Part shown: one piece after another, positions 10,869 to 21,109 of the stretch
Layout: every line of letters begins with the position of its first letter
How positions within the stretch are numbered: position 1 is the first letter of the stretch
NCBI GenBank assembly: GCA_026014485.1
Contig: JAOZIE010000001.1
Location: 3,336-67,335 of the forward strand
Origin: Candidatus Bathyarchaeota archaeon
GTDB lineage: Archaea; Thermoproteota; Bathyarchaeia; Bathyarchaeales; Bathycorpusculaceae
Length of the DNA stretch: 64,000 nt
Direction of reading: 5' to 3'
Made by a program: the position numbers and the translations under genes
The notes under the pieces: generated by a model
Seen by the model: only the letters and a program-made list of their open reading frames with translations
Databases searched by the model: none
Told to the model about the DNA's origin: nothing

Positions 10869-11138
10869 TCAGGTTTTACGGGAATCCAAGATACCGCGGC
10901 ATATATCGGCATACTCGCAGTATTCTAAGCAGGCAGCGGTTTTATCGGGGCGCTTCCATTCCGCACCGCATTCCGTACAGGTGGTTTTGTCTTCGTCACT
11001 CCAGATTTCTAAGTCACTTCCGCAAACATGACATTTGATGTAGGAGGGCTTGGGCTGAAGCAAGTCGCGTAGCCCAGGGCACGTTTGCGGGTTCTTTTCC
11101 ACAGGCTTATCTTTAGAGCTCAACGAGTTCACCTCCAA
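10869..11138 (-). CDS. Zinc-ribbon protein, hypothetical
   Basis: CHVCGS...CTECGAEW double CxxC; overlaps 3' end of ferredoxin-like gene. Confidence 0.65.
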   Translation of the reverse strand: MEVNSLSSKDKPVEKNPQTCPGLRDLLQPKPSYIKCHVCGSDLEIWSDEDKTTCTECGAEWKRPDKTAACLEYCEYADICRGILDSRKT

Positions 11139-11766
11139 CCTTCACCTCGTACTCCTTCACGGGGATTTGCTTGCCCGAAGCCTCAAGAGCCCTGTCCAAG
11201 GCCCATTTCAAACCCGTGCAGCAGGGCACCTCCATGTGGGCAACCGTTATGGCAGCAACGTTGTTCTGCTTGAGGATTTCAGTTAGTTTCTGGGCGTATG
11301 CACGGGCATCATCAAACTTGGGGCAGCCAATGACCACCAGTTTTCCCTGAAGCAGGACGCTGTGGAAGTTTTTGATGGCAACTGGCGCGCAGTCAGCGGC
11401 AATTAGCAGCTCAGCATTTTCATAGAACGGTGCCTTCACGGGGATAAGGTTCAGTTTCACGGGCCACTGAGGCTTTGCGGGGGCAACTTGTGCTGTGGAG
11501 TCCACAGGCTTAACAGCAGCATTTTTGCTTTTGAGGTATTCATGGACCTCTTGTTCGTTGAAGGCTTCGGCTTCCCGCTCCGTTATCGTTATGGCTCCCT
11601 GTGGACATTCCCCCAAGCAGGCGCCTAAACCGTCGCAGTAAGTGTCCTTGATTATTTTGGCTTTTCCGTTCACAATTTGGAGGGCGCCTTCGACGCATTT
11701 GGGGATGCATTTTCCGCAGCCGTTGCATAGGGCTTCGTTGATGTTTACGATTTTTCTTTTTACCAT
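11113..11766 (-). CDS. 4Fe-4S ferredoxin-domain iron-sulfur protein
   Basis: CNGCGKCIPKC and CDGLGACLGECP cluster motifs, plus C-terminal domain with 'EVPCCTGL'. Confidence 0.88.
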   Translation of the reverse strand: MVKRKIVNINEALCNGCGKCIPKCVEGALQIVNGKAKIIKDTYCDGLGACLGECPQGAITITEREAEAFNEQEVHEYLKSKNAAVKPVDSTAQVAPAKPQWPVKLNLIPVKAPFYENAELLIAADCAPVAIKNFHSVLLQGKLVVIGCPKFDDARAYAQKLTEILKQNNVAAITVAHMEVPCCTGLKWALDRALEASGKQIPVKEYEVKVGGELVEL

Positions 11767-11767
11767 G

Positions 11768-12088
11768 CTATTTTTCTCCTGTGAGGCATTTTCCGCCTCG
11801 GGGACAGAACTTTTCGGCGTGGTTTTCGATGGCTTTGAAGATGGGGTCTATGGTTTCGTGGTTTATGGAGTAAACGTGTTTTTTGCCTTGGTTTTCGATG
11901 GATATGAAGTTGCAGGCGAGCAGCGGTTGTAGGTTATGGGATATCATGCTTTGTTCTTGTCCGAGGGCGGCGGCTATTTCGCCGACGCTCATGGGTTTGG
12001 TCATTAGCTGTTCGAGTGTGGCGAGCCGTGTGGGGTTTGCTAGGTTGCTGAAGAAGCGGTGGCATATGGTGGTTAATCCTTTTTTCAT
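11768..12088 (-). CDS. ArsR-family winged-helix regulator
   Basis: 'LANPTRLATLEQLMTKPMSVGEIAAALGQEQSMISHNLQPLLACNFI' wHTH; likely autoregulated, see palindromes upstream. Confidence 0.88.
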   Translation of the reverse strand: MKKGLTTICHRFFSNLANPTRLATLEQLMTKPMSVGEIAAALGQEQSMISHNLQPLLACNFISIENQGKKHVYSINHETIDPIFKAIENHAEKFCPRGGKCLTGEK

Positions 12089-12096
12089 GGTTTTAC

Positions 12097-12156
12097 GCCT
12101 TGATATAAACTATTCATATGAACACTACTTCATATGAAGTATTACTCATATAAACT
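12097..12156 (-). promoter_or_regulatory. Candidate ArsR operator/promoter: tandem TTCATATGAA palindromes
   Basis: TTCATATGAA at 12113-12122 and 12129-12138 (latter within ACTTCATATGAAGT), degenerate CTCATATAAA at 12145-12154; 16-bp spacing. Confidence 0.6.
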
Positions 12157-12232
12157 TGCTGGTCACCCACAAACACAAACCTCAGAAACAAATATTGCCC
12201 ACCAAAAACCCTCTAAAACCCAGTGAACCCCA

Positions 12233-12649
12233 ATGAAGTTCCAAGGCAGAACCACAACCGCCATCATACCCTACCCCGAAAACAAAATCCTCCTAATCAA
12301 ACGGTCCACACCGCCGTTCATCGGCTACTGGGCGCTACCAGGAGGCAGGGTTGACCCCGGCGAAACAGTCGAGCAAACCGTGGTACGCGAAGTCAAAGAG
12401 GAAACAGGACTTGACGCAGAAATAGTCCGTAAGGTAGGCGAGTACCATGAAAAGGGAAGCCAAGGCGGATACGAATATGATTACCATCCAGCGTGCTTTT
12501 TGGTGAAGCCTGTAGGCGGGGAGCTAAAAAGGCAGGAAACTGAAATCAAGGAAATCAAGCTTTTCAGGCTCACCGAGGTCCCCGAGGTTTTGGCGTTTGT
12601 GCACACCCAAATGATTAAAGATTACCGCGCAAGCACACCTCCTGAATAG
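12233..12649 (+). CDS. NUDIX hydrolase
   Basis: Nudix box '[26 protein letters not shown]'. Confidence 0.95.
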   Translation: MKFQGRTTTAIIPYPENKILLIKRSTPPFIGYWALPGGRVDPGETVEQTVVREVKEETGLDAEIVRKVGEYHEKGSQGGYEYDYHPACFLVKPVGGELKRQETEIKEIKLFRLTEVPEVLAFVHTQMIKDYRASTPPE

Positions 12650-12761
12650 GCAAACCCACTATAGACCCATAAAAGTGCAAAAGAACTTTCGCTATCAAGC
12701 CGCACCCCTATCCTGATAAGAAGAAACGCTTCAACTCAAGACATGCAAAACCGTGATGCGG

Positions 12762-13139
12762 TTACTTCGCTTGGGGGTCCATCTGCATTATGCCGAATAT
12801 GTTGCCCTCAGGGTCTTTGCAGTAAGTCATGTAGCCAACGCCTGGAACAGCCATTTTCGGCATCAGAACCTCACCGCCTGTTTGCCTAATTCTCTTTGCA
12901 GCCTCGTCAATTGAGGGCACACTCACAGTGTTAATCGTTGTAGGATGAATGTTGTCTTTTGCGGCTATGGCGCCGTTTATCCCAGGCTCAGAGTCCTCCC
13001 CCGTCGTGACCAGCCAGTAATTCACGGGGCCACCCCATTTCTCTATTTTCCAGCCGAAAACCGTCTTGTAGAAAGCTACTGCACGCTCCATGTTGTCTGC
13101 GGGAATCTCAAAGTGTATAACTTTTGACACATGCTTCAC
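12762..13139 (-). CDS. VOC/glyoxalase-family protein
   Basis: 'HFEIPADNMERAVAFYKTVFGWKIEKW...YCKDPEGNIFGIMQMD'. Confidence 0.92.
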   Translation of the reverse strand: MKHVSKVIHFEIPADNMERAVAFYKTVFGWKIEKWGGPVNYWLVTTGEDSEPGINGAIAAKDNIHPTTINTVSVPSIDEAAKRIRQTGGEVLMPKMAVPGVGYMTYCKDPEGNIFGIMQMDPQAK

Positions 13140-13173
13140 TCCACATTAGTCAATATAGTAACAATCGGTAAAC

Positions 13174-13338
13174 TTATGTGTGTTTAAGTTCGTTGAACTG
13201 TCTCAGTTTTCGTGTTGCCTCTTTGAAAGCTTCGGATGGCGGCACGCCTTCGCTAAAGCAAAGACGGACGTAATCTAAAACAACCGTTTTCTCAAAGGAT
13301 ACAGCTTCCTCCACGGCTAAAGCACTTCTTCGAGGCAT
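13174..13338 (-). CDS. Small hypothetical protein (54 aa; MPRRSALAVEEAVSFEKTVVLDYVRLCFSEGVPPSEAFKEATRKLRQFNELKHT)
   Basis: Read on reverse strand; starts 2 nt after stop of ORF 13341..13583; absent from supplied ORF track. Confidence 0.45.
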   Translation of the reverse strand: MPRRSALAVEEAVSFEKTVVLDYVRLCFSEGVPPSEAFKEATRKLRQFNELKHT

Positions 13339-13340
13339 TT

Positions 13341-13583
13341 CTATTCATCTCCAACGGCGGATACCGCGGACTTGTTGGATAAGATACAGAGTTTCATCAG
13401 GTACTGCCGGTAATTCGCCATCTCTTTGTCGTGGGCTTCCCTACCCTTCACTGACCAATCATAGGACTTTAAAATTCCCGCTTTAGAATAATCTTCGGGG
13501 GTCAGACGCCTCGCAGGCTCCCTGTGGAACCTTTCTTCAAAACCTCCCTGCACAGTTACCGAGGGTGATATTTGCATTTTCAA
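13341..13583 (-). CDS. Small hypothetical protein
   Basis: 80-aa ORF directly upstream of the 54-aa ORF. Confidence 0.45.
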   Translation of the reverse strand: MKMQISPSVTVQGGFEERFHREPARRLTPEDYSKAGILKSYDWSVKGREAHDKEMANYRQYLMKLCILSNKSAVSAVGDE

Positions 13584-13815
13584 AAACTCCTCTACTTCTT
13601 GCTGGTTTATTGTTATAAATTAAAAAAATATTTAAAATGTTGTTGCTGTGCCTTACCAATCACAGAAAAAACTGTAGTACACATAGACAAACACAAACGC
13701 AGCAGCCAGAAAAAAGGCAAGAAGCAACCTGTTCAAACCCAAAACAAAGAAGCTTCGTTCAACCACACAAAAACCCAAATACCCAGAGCATTACCGCCTC
13801 AACAGACGGCTATCC

Positions 13816-14313
13816 CTAAGCTTTTTCGTCTTTAGCCTTGAATTTCTCTTCAATAAGTGCAAGAAGTTCCTCGGGCTTAACAGGTTTCACGAGGTAAGCG
13901 TCCGCGCCTTCATCAAGCGCCTTGACACCAGTCTCTAGCGAGGGGAACCCGGTTATCATGATTTTTATGGCGTCATGCATTGCTTGCGGCAGTTTTACGA
14001 GCAAGTCGGTTCCATCCATATCTGGGAGCCGAATATCAATCAACGCCAAATCGTAGGGGTGTATCAGAGTCTTTTCGATGGCTTCCTTACCTGTCTCCGC
14101 AACATCTATTTCATAACCGTTCTTCTGAAGGATACGTGTAAAAGTTCTGAGAATAGACTTGTCATCATCTATCACAATAACACGTTTCTTGACTTTTTCC
14201 AAAGCGCTTTCTTCCTTCTTAAGTTTCAGCCTTAACCGCGATGCCCCTATAAACTCAAACTCAGGTGTAGTAGTCATTCGACAGCAAAGAGTTAAAGTTT
14301 TCCCACGCCTCAA
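13816..14313 (-). CDS. Response-regulator receiver-domain protein (orphan; true start may be internal)
   Basis: 'KKRVIVIDDDKSILRTF...LALIDIRLPDMDGTDLL...IKIMITGFPS...DAYLVKPVKPEELLALI'. Confidence 0.9.
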   Translation of the reverse strand: MRRGKTLTLCCRMTTTPEFEFIGASRLRLKLKKEESALEKVKKRVIVIDDDKSILRTFTRILQKNGYEIDVAETGKEAIEKTLIHPYDLALIDIRLPDMDGTDLLVKLPQAMHDAIKIMITGFPSLETGVKALDEGADAYLVKPVKPEELLALIEEKFKAKDEKA

Positions 14314-14526
14314 CGGGGATACTCTAATTTCTCACAGTCACACTTATAAACAGTGCTGATTTTCCCCCCAAAACTTGGTGAGATTCATGCAAATTTAGCC
14401 TCAAACAGCATCCAATATACGGTATTTTGAGTAGTGCTTATATATCTAGAAAAACAGTATCGTATTGTATCACTAAGTTGTATCAGCCTTGTTATGAAAA
14501 CCCGTGTCTTAAGGGCAGGATGAAAA

Positions 14527-16197
14527 TTGAGTGAAAAGGATATTTTGAAATTTCTTCAAAACTTAGGTTTCTCCAAACGAGAAATCCAAGTTTACATGTT
14601 TCTCGCTAAGAGTGGCCCACAGTCAACCAGTTTCGTGGCGAAAAGACTGAAGATGGAACGGGTGCAAGCATATCGAACCTTCAAGAAACTACAGGAGAAA
14701 GGTTTCATAGAAGCTACGCTTGAACGACCCACACGATTCACAGTTGTCCCCTTTGTCTCCCTTTTGGAATCCTTCATCGAAACCAAAAAAACGGAAGTTG
14801 AAAACCTCAACAAACAGAAAGAAAGCCTTTTGACCTCCTGGCAGACGGTAAGCGCACCTGAATCAGAATACACCGTGGCAAAATTCAGCGTCATAAGCGG
14901 GAAAAAGAAAATCCACGCCAAAATGCTCAACATGATTGACGAAGCGCAAAAAGGTGTTAACGTTTTAACCACAGGGTTAGGCGTTATTCAGGAGGACATA
15001 GGCGGAGTTTTTGACACGGTCTTTGAGACATCCAAAAAACGGAGCATCAAAGTTAAAATCATAGCGGATATCTCAAGAGAGAACTTCCGAATAATGGAAC
15101 GGTTATGCAAAAGAATCACCATGGAAAACGTGAAGGCTGAAACCCGCCACTTAAACCTTAACGCGCACTATTTCCCTCGGTTCCTCATAAAAGACGGAGA
15201 AGAAGCCATCCTGTACACATCCAGCGGAGATGAAGCCTCTATCTTAAACATCGAAGACGAGGGGCTGTGGATAAACGACAAAATGTTCATCTCCATTCTG
15301 CAGGCCTTTTTCAGCCAGATGTGGCAGATCAGTGTGGAAGCAGAAAAGCGTATAGATGAACTCAGAACAGGCATACCCATCTGCGAAACCATAGTGATAA
15401 AGGATCCAGAGGGAGCTTGGCAAAAAGTGGGTAAAATGCTGGAGAACGCCAAGAAAGACGTAATTCTCATCACTTCATCCCAGAGCCTAAGCAAACTACT
15501 TGAAAAGGATCCTTTTGAGAAGTACCACAGGCAGGGGGTGCAATTCCGGCTTATGGCGCCTATCGACTTGGATAATCTTGAAACTGCAAAAAAGCTGTCA
15601 ACCAGCTACGAAGTCAAGCATGTTCCAATAAACTACATGACTATGATGTTAATCGATGACCTCAACCTGTTCATGTTCAAGTCAGCACCACTTAACGACG
15701 TGACCGACGAATCGTTCTTCTACCTGAATGACACGTTCTTCACCAACGATAAACGGTCAAGCGAACGCGTAAGCGAGATGCTCAACGACACTTGGAAACG
15801 AGGCATGGACCTCTCTGAAATCACCTCTCAAGCCGCAGGCTACAGGCTACCGACAATCACGGTTAAGACTACAGAGACTGTTTCCCAAACAGTAGCCACG
15901 ATGCTCAAAAATGACGTCAACGCGGTTCTCGTAACTAAAAACGGCACAACTGTGGGCATAATCGGCGAACGCGACCTCCTCAAAGAAATCGTGCAAAAAA
16001 AGAAAGACCCCGACAAAACCTTAACAGAAGACCTTGACTACACGCCCCTACTGACGTTAAGCAGGGGACAAACCATGACGGATGCCCTGAGAATTATTCG
16101 TGGAAGAGAAACAAAACGCATCGCCGTTGCAAAGGATGGGCAGCTAATGGGCATGTTGACACAGGAACTGGCAGCAAAAGCGTCCACGTCAAGCTAA
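14527..16197 (+). CDS. TrmB-family regulator with C-terminal CBS-domain pair (TTG start)
   Basis: N-terminal TrmB wHTH 'LGFSKREIQVYMFLAKSGPQSTSFVAKRLKMERVQAYRTFKKLQEKGFIEAT'; C-terminal CBS-like 'TVSQTVATMLKNDVNAVLVTKNGTTVGIIGERDLLKEI...TMTDALRIIRGRETKRIAVAKDGQLMGMLT'. Confidence 0.85.
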   Translation: MSEKDILKFLQNLGFSKREIQVYMFLAKSGPQSTSFVAKRLKMERVQAYRTFKKLQEKGFIEATLERPTRFTVVPFVSLLESFIETKKTEVENLNKQKESLLTSWQTVSAPESEYTVAKFSVISGKKKIHAKMLNMIDEAQKGVNVLTTGLGVIQEDIGGVFDTVFETSKKRSIKVKIIADISRENFRIMERLCKRITMENVKAETRHLNLNAHYFPRFLIKDGEEAILYTSSGDEASILNIEDEGLWINDKMFISILQAFFSQMWQISVEAEKRIDELRTGIPICETIVIKDPEGAWQKVGKMLENAKKDVILITSSQSLSKLLEKDPFEKYHRQGVQFRLMAPIDLDNLETAKKLSTSYEVKHVPINYMTMMLIDDLNLFMFKSAPLNDVTDESFFYLNDTFFTNDKRSSERVSEMLNDTWKRGMDLSEITSQAAGYRLPTITVKTTETVSQTVATMLKNDVNAVLVTKNGTTVGIIGERDLLKEIVQKKKDPDKTLTEDLDYTPLLTLSRGQTMTDALRIIRGRETKRIAVAKDGQLMGMLTQELAAKASTSS

Positions 16198-16320
16198 GCG
16201 GCAGTAGCCGCCAAACTAACCTCCTTTTGTCAGTTTTCGGTTTTTCAGTTGGGCAGTTTACCTGACTAGACGGGTAGGTTGAGGGCAAACCGTTATTAAT
16301 GGTCAAACGCAACAGCATAG

Positions 16321-17022
<702 letters not shown>

Positions 17023-17032
17023 AGGTGCCCGC

Positions 17033-17914
17033 GTGAAAGTCGAAGCTGAATGTTCCGCATGCTTGATTTCCAGAGGCTGCGCAGAAGTTTACATGGCTAC
17101 AACTAACCCAGCCCTGCGGTTTCGGTGTATGGCCGAGATTGTGAAACTCATTAACCGTGAATTCAAGCCCACCTCGAACTCTGCGGATTTAGGAACTAAA
17201 CGTGACAAGATAATCAGAGAACTCACAGGTAACCGTGACCCCTACCAGCGAACCAAGAAACTCAGCAACCAAAAAGCCAAAGAGCTTGTGCCCTACGTCC
17301 AAAAATTTGTGGATGAAGGCTACAGCCAGAAAGACCGCTTCAAAAAAGCCTGCTTGTGCGCCATCGTCGGAAACATCATGGAGTTTGACATTCCAGGACA
17401 TAACTTCACCCTGAAAGACCTGCGCAAAACAATCGGCAGGGCAGCCAAAGACCTTGTTATAGACGACATGGACAGCGCCTACGAGTTAGCCAAAAAAAAC
17501 GGCAAAATCCTGTTTCTGGCAGATAACGCAGGCGAAATCGTGTTTGACGCCATCCTCGTAGAGCAACTCAAAAACATGGGGTTACATGTAACCTATGTAG
17601 TCAAGGAGGCACCAGTGATAAACGATGCCACCATGGAAGATGTCGAATTCTGCGGAATGGATAACCTCGCCGACGAAGTCATGACTACAGGGGCAGACGC
17701 CGTTGGTTTGCAGCTAAAGCTGGTCAGCCCCGAGTTCCTCAAGGTATACGACAAAGCCAAACTGGTTTTCGCAAAAGGCATGGGCTACGCGGAGACCCTC
17801 ACCGAGTTCGAACTGAAAAAGCCGCATTTCCTCATGTTCAGGTCTAAATGCACGCCTGTGGCAAACTATTTCTGTGTCCCAAGACACAAAAATATTGCCA
17901 AGCTGATGCCCTGA
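17033..17914 (+). CDS. DUF89/ARMT1-like damage-control phosphatase family protein
   Basis: N-terminal 'ECSACLISRG', 'LFLADNAGEIVFDAILVEQL', 'VVKEAPVINDATMEDV', 'FAKGMGYAETL'; GTG start at 17033 preferred over 16982. Confidence 0.85.
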   Translation: MKVEAECSACLISRGCAEVYMATTNPALRFRCMAEIVKLINREFKPTSNSADLGTKRDKIIRELTGNRDPYQRTKKLSNQKAKELVPYVQKFVDEGYSQKDRFKKACLCAIVGNIMEFDIPGHNFTLKDLRKTIGRAAKDLVIDDMDSAYELAKKNGKILFLADNAGEIVFDAILVEQLKNMGLHVTYVVKEAPVINDATMEDVEFCGMDNLADEVMTTGADAVGLQLKLVSPEFLKVYDKAKLVFAKGMGYAETLTEFELKKPHFLMFRSKCTPVANYFCVPRHKNIAKLMP

Positions 17915-17916
17915 AA

Positions 17917-19998
17917 ATGAAGCCGCCCACATTAAAGCTGACCACAAAAGAAGTATCCGATTTTAACGAAGCCGCCCAGAAAGAGTGGCTGATAACCAAC
18001 GGGTTAGGCGGCTACGCATCCAGCACCATCTTAGGCGTTAATACACGCAAATACCACGGGCTGCTTGTTGCGGCTTTGAGTCCGCCTGGCGACCGCACCG
18101 TTTGCCTATCCAAACTCGATGAGGAACTCAACATAGACGGCAAAGTGTACCTACTTGGAACAAACGAGTTCAAAGACGCAGTTTTCCCCCGAGGCTACAT
18201 ACATCTGGAGGGCTTTTCGGTTTCGCCGTTTCCAACATACTTTTTCAACGCGCACAACATAGAGATTCAAAAAACCATTTTCATGCATCATGAACAAAAC
18301 GTGACCACAATTGTCTATAGGGTTCTGAACAGAAACACCTCTGAAGCCACGGTCAAACTGTTTCCCCTCACAACCTGCAGGCACCACCACGCCGTCATCG
18401 ACAAATCAAAGGGAAAAATGGAGTTTTCTCAAAGCTCAATCAGCGGGCGAGAAGTGCAGGTAACGTTCACAGAGCCGAAGGTTACGATTGCCCTGAAAGC
18501 AACAGGCGGCGCATTCGTGTCGAAGCCAAATTGGATAGAGCGGCTATTCTATCGGGAAGAGGCATCTCGGGGTGAGAGCAGCATAGATGACTGCTACCAA
18601 CCAGGCTACTTCCAACTTACAGTTCCACCAAATAGCCAAACAGAATTTGCCGTTTCCGCCGCGGCAGAAGCAGACAGCCAGAAAAGCATCCAAAACGCAA
18701 ATGCAGCAGGTGGCGTCATCAAAGAAGTTCTGGATTCGCTTCGGTGGGAACAGCAACGTTACGCCGTGTACTTGGATGCCTTCTACAATTCGCATCTAAA
18801 GGTGCCAGCTAACGAGTGGTTAAGCTGGATTCTTCTGGCTGCCGACTGCTTCACAGTGAAAGGCTTTGATGACGGCAGAAGCGTGGTTGCAGGCTACCAC
18901 TGGTTTGAGGCGTGGGGAAGAGACACATTCATTTCTCTGCCAGGTCTTTTGCTGGTGCCCCACAGGTTCAATGACGCCAGAAAAGTGCTTTTAGGTTTCA
19001 GCAAACTCTGCATGGGGGGGCTAATTCCGAATTTCCTCAGCGACTTGTCCATGACGCCAGCGTGCAACACTGTTGACGCATCATTATGGTACGTGAACGC
19101 AGTTTTGCAGTACCTTAAATACACGGGTGATTTTGAATTTGTCCGCAGCCATCTTTGGTGCAGCCTAAAGAGAATCGTGGAAAGCCACGTTGAAGGAACA
19201 CTGTTTGGGATACACGTTGACGGCGACGGCTTACTCGCTCATGGTCCCCAGTTAACGTGGATGGACGCTGAAGCAGACGGCAAACCTGTTACGCCCAGAG
19301 CTGGAAAAGCTGTGGAGATTCAGGCGCTGTGGTACAACACGCTGCGAACCATGCAGGCATTAGCCATGAAGTTTGGTGAGAAGACACTTGCCGAATCCTA
19401 CGCGGTCAGGGCAGAAAAGGCGAAAGCCAGCTTCAGGATAAAGTTCTGGAATGAGCAGAGAAACTGCCTTTTTGACGTTTTAGGAAAGCAAGGTGCGGAG
19501 GCATCTATTAGGCCAAACCAGATTATCGCTGTATCATTGGATTTCACCATGCTGGATGGTGCCAGAAACGTGCAAATCTTGGATTTGGTGGAAAAGGAGC
19601 TGTTGACGCCCTGCGGTTTGCGGACGCTTGAACGCGGCAACCCAAATTACAAAGGCACATATCAAGGTGACAGAATACGCAGAGACCAAGCCTACCACAA
19701 CGGCACGGTTTGGCCTTGGCTGCTGGGTCCATTCACAACGGCTTTTCTGAAGGCAAAAGGCGACACCACCGAAAACCGCATCTACGCCGCCAAAAACTTC
19801 ATCGAACCCCTCCTAACAAAGCAAATCGCGCAGGCTGGCTTGGGCACGGTTAACGAGGTCTTCGACGGAGACGCCCCCCATTCGCCCAGAGGCTGTATTG
19901 CTCAGGCGTGGAGCATAGCTGAGCCTTTGCGAGCTTACATAGAAGACATCCTTCAAGTGAAGCCGAAGCATGAAAAAGAAATCAGGTTCAGCTTGTGA
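17917..19998 (+). CDS. Amylo-alpha-1,6-glucosidase / glycogen debranching enzyme
   Basis: 'EWLITNGLGGYASSTILGVNTRKYHGLLVAAL', 'WFEAWGRDTFISLPGLLL', 'RDQAYHNGTVWPWLLGPF'. Confidence 0.93.
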   Translation: MKPPTLKLTTKEVSDFNEAAQKEWLITNGLGGYASSTILGVNTRKYHGLLVAALSPPGDRTVCLSKLDEELNIDGKVYLLGTNEFKDAVFPRGYIHLEGFSVSPFPTYFFNAHNIEIQKTIFMHHEQNVTTIVYRVLNRNTSEATVKLFPLTTCRHHHAVIDKSKGKMEFSQSSISGREVQVTFTEPKVTIALKATGGAFVSKPNWIERLFYREEASRGESSIDDCYQPGYFQLTVPPNSQTEFAVSAAAEADSQKSIQNANAAGGVIKEVLDSLRWEQQRYAVYLDAFYNSHLKVPANEWLSWILLAADCFTVKGFDDGRSVVAGYHWFEAWGRDTFISLPGLLLVPHRFNDARKVLLGFSKLCMGGLIPNFLSDLSMTPACNTVDASLWYVNAVLQYLKYTGDFEFVRSHLWCSLKRIVESHVEGTLFGIHVDGDGLLAHGPQLTWMDAEADGKPVTPRAGKAVEIQALWYNTLRTMQALAMKFGEKTLAESYAVRAEKAKASFRIKFWNEQRNCLFDVLGKQGAEASIRPNQIIAVSLDFTMLDGARNVQILDLVEKELLTPCGLRTLERGNPNYKGTYQGDRIRRDQAYHNGTVWPWLLGPFTTAFLKAKGDTTENRIYAAKNFIEPLLTKQIAQAGLGTVNEVFDGDAPHSPRGCIAQAWSIAEPLRAYIEDILQVKPKHEKEIRFSL

Positions 19999-20958
19999 TT
20001 AATCTGCCTTGGCATAGGCGTCAAACAACAACCTGAGTCCTTCCAGCATGTTGACGTGCGCCGTGAACCCTAATTCTTCTGCAGCCTTGGAGCCGTCGCC
20101 GTAGCTGAATCGAATGTCACCCACCCTTGAAGGACAATACTTGACATGCAAGTCTTTTCCCGTGACCGTACGCAGAGCGTCTACGAGACCATTAATGCTG
20201 GTGGGTACGCCAGTGCACACATTGAAAACTTTGGAACATAGATGCTTTGCCTCCAAAGCCAAGGTCAACGCCTTTGCGATGTCGCTTACGTGGATAAAAT
20301 CGCGGGTTTGCTCGCCATCGCCCTCCACCGTTAAAACTTGGTCGCTTGTAGCTTGACGCAGAAACTTTGTGATTACCCCGCTGTAGGGGCTGTTCTCGTT
20401 TTTTGGACCATAAACGTTAAAGAACCTCAACGCTGCCACGTCAACGCCGAAACTGCCCGCGAAGGCGCTACAGTAAGCCTCACAGGCAGCTTTAGAAGCC
20501 GCATAGGGAGAAATCGGCTGCAGAACCTCAGATTCTTTGACCGGCAAAGACTGCACATCCCCGTAGACCGCAGTAGAAGAGGCAAAAACGAATCGGGAAA
20601 CGCCGCATTTGACGGCTGCCTGCAGAACATTCAGGGTTCCTGTCACGTTGACTTCATGCGTCAAGGCAGGGTCTGCCACCGAAGCCGCCACATCAATTAA
20701 AGCAGCTAAATGCACAACCGCGTCTGCCCCGTCCATGGCTTCTTGGATGACGGCAGGGTCTCGTATGTCACCGCGGACAAACCTGAAATGGGGGTTTTCC
20801 CTGACGGCGTTAAGGTTCTCTTGTTTGCCCGAGCTTAAATTATCCAGCACAACCACCAAGTAGCCTTTCTCGAGAAGGAGGGAAACCAGATGTGAGCCTA
20901 TGAAACCTGCGCCGCCCGTGACGAGGATTTTCTTGTTAGGTTTTGACACATTAATCAC
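19999..20958 (-). CDS. NAD-dependent epimerase (UDP-glucose 4-epimerase-like SDR)
   Basis: 'ILVTGGAGFIGSHLV', 'YAASKAACEAYC', 'RFFNVYGP', 'RDFIHVSDIAKA'. Confidence 0.93.
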   Translation of the reverse strand: MINVSKPNKKILVTGGAGFIGSHLVSLLLEKGYLVVVLDNLSSGKQENLNAVRENPHFRFVRGDIRDPAVIQEAMDGADAVVHLAALIDVAASVADPALTHEVNVTGTLNVLQAAVKCGVSRFVFASSTAVYGDVQSLPVKESEVLQPISPYAASKAACEAYCSAFAGSFGVDVAALRFFNVYGPKNENSPYSGVITKFLRQATSDQVLTVEGDGEQTRDFIHVSDIAKALTLALEAKHLCSKVFNVCTGVPTSINGLVDALRTVTGKDLHVKYCPSRVGDIRFSYGDGSKAAEELGFTAHVNMLEGLRLLFDAYAKAD

Positions 20959-21109
20959 CTTTTAAAGTAGACAGTAAAGTATACTGTTCTGTTTGCTTCT
21001 TTTAAGGCTTGCACGAATAGACAACTTCAGATGGACACCTGAGAGCGGACATTCGCAGTTATTGAGATTACACAAAACTTTTCTATGGCTTCGAAACATT
21101 AATCGTTTC

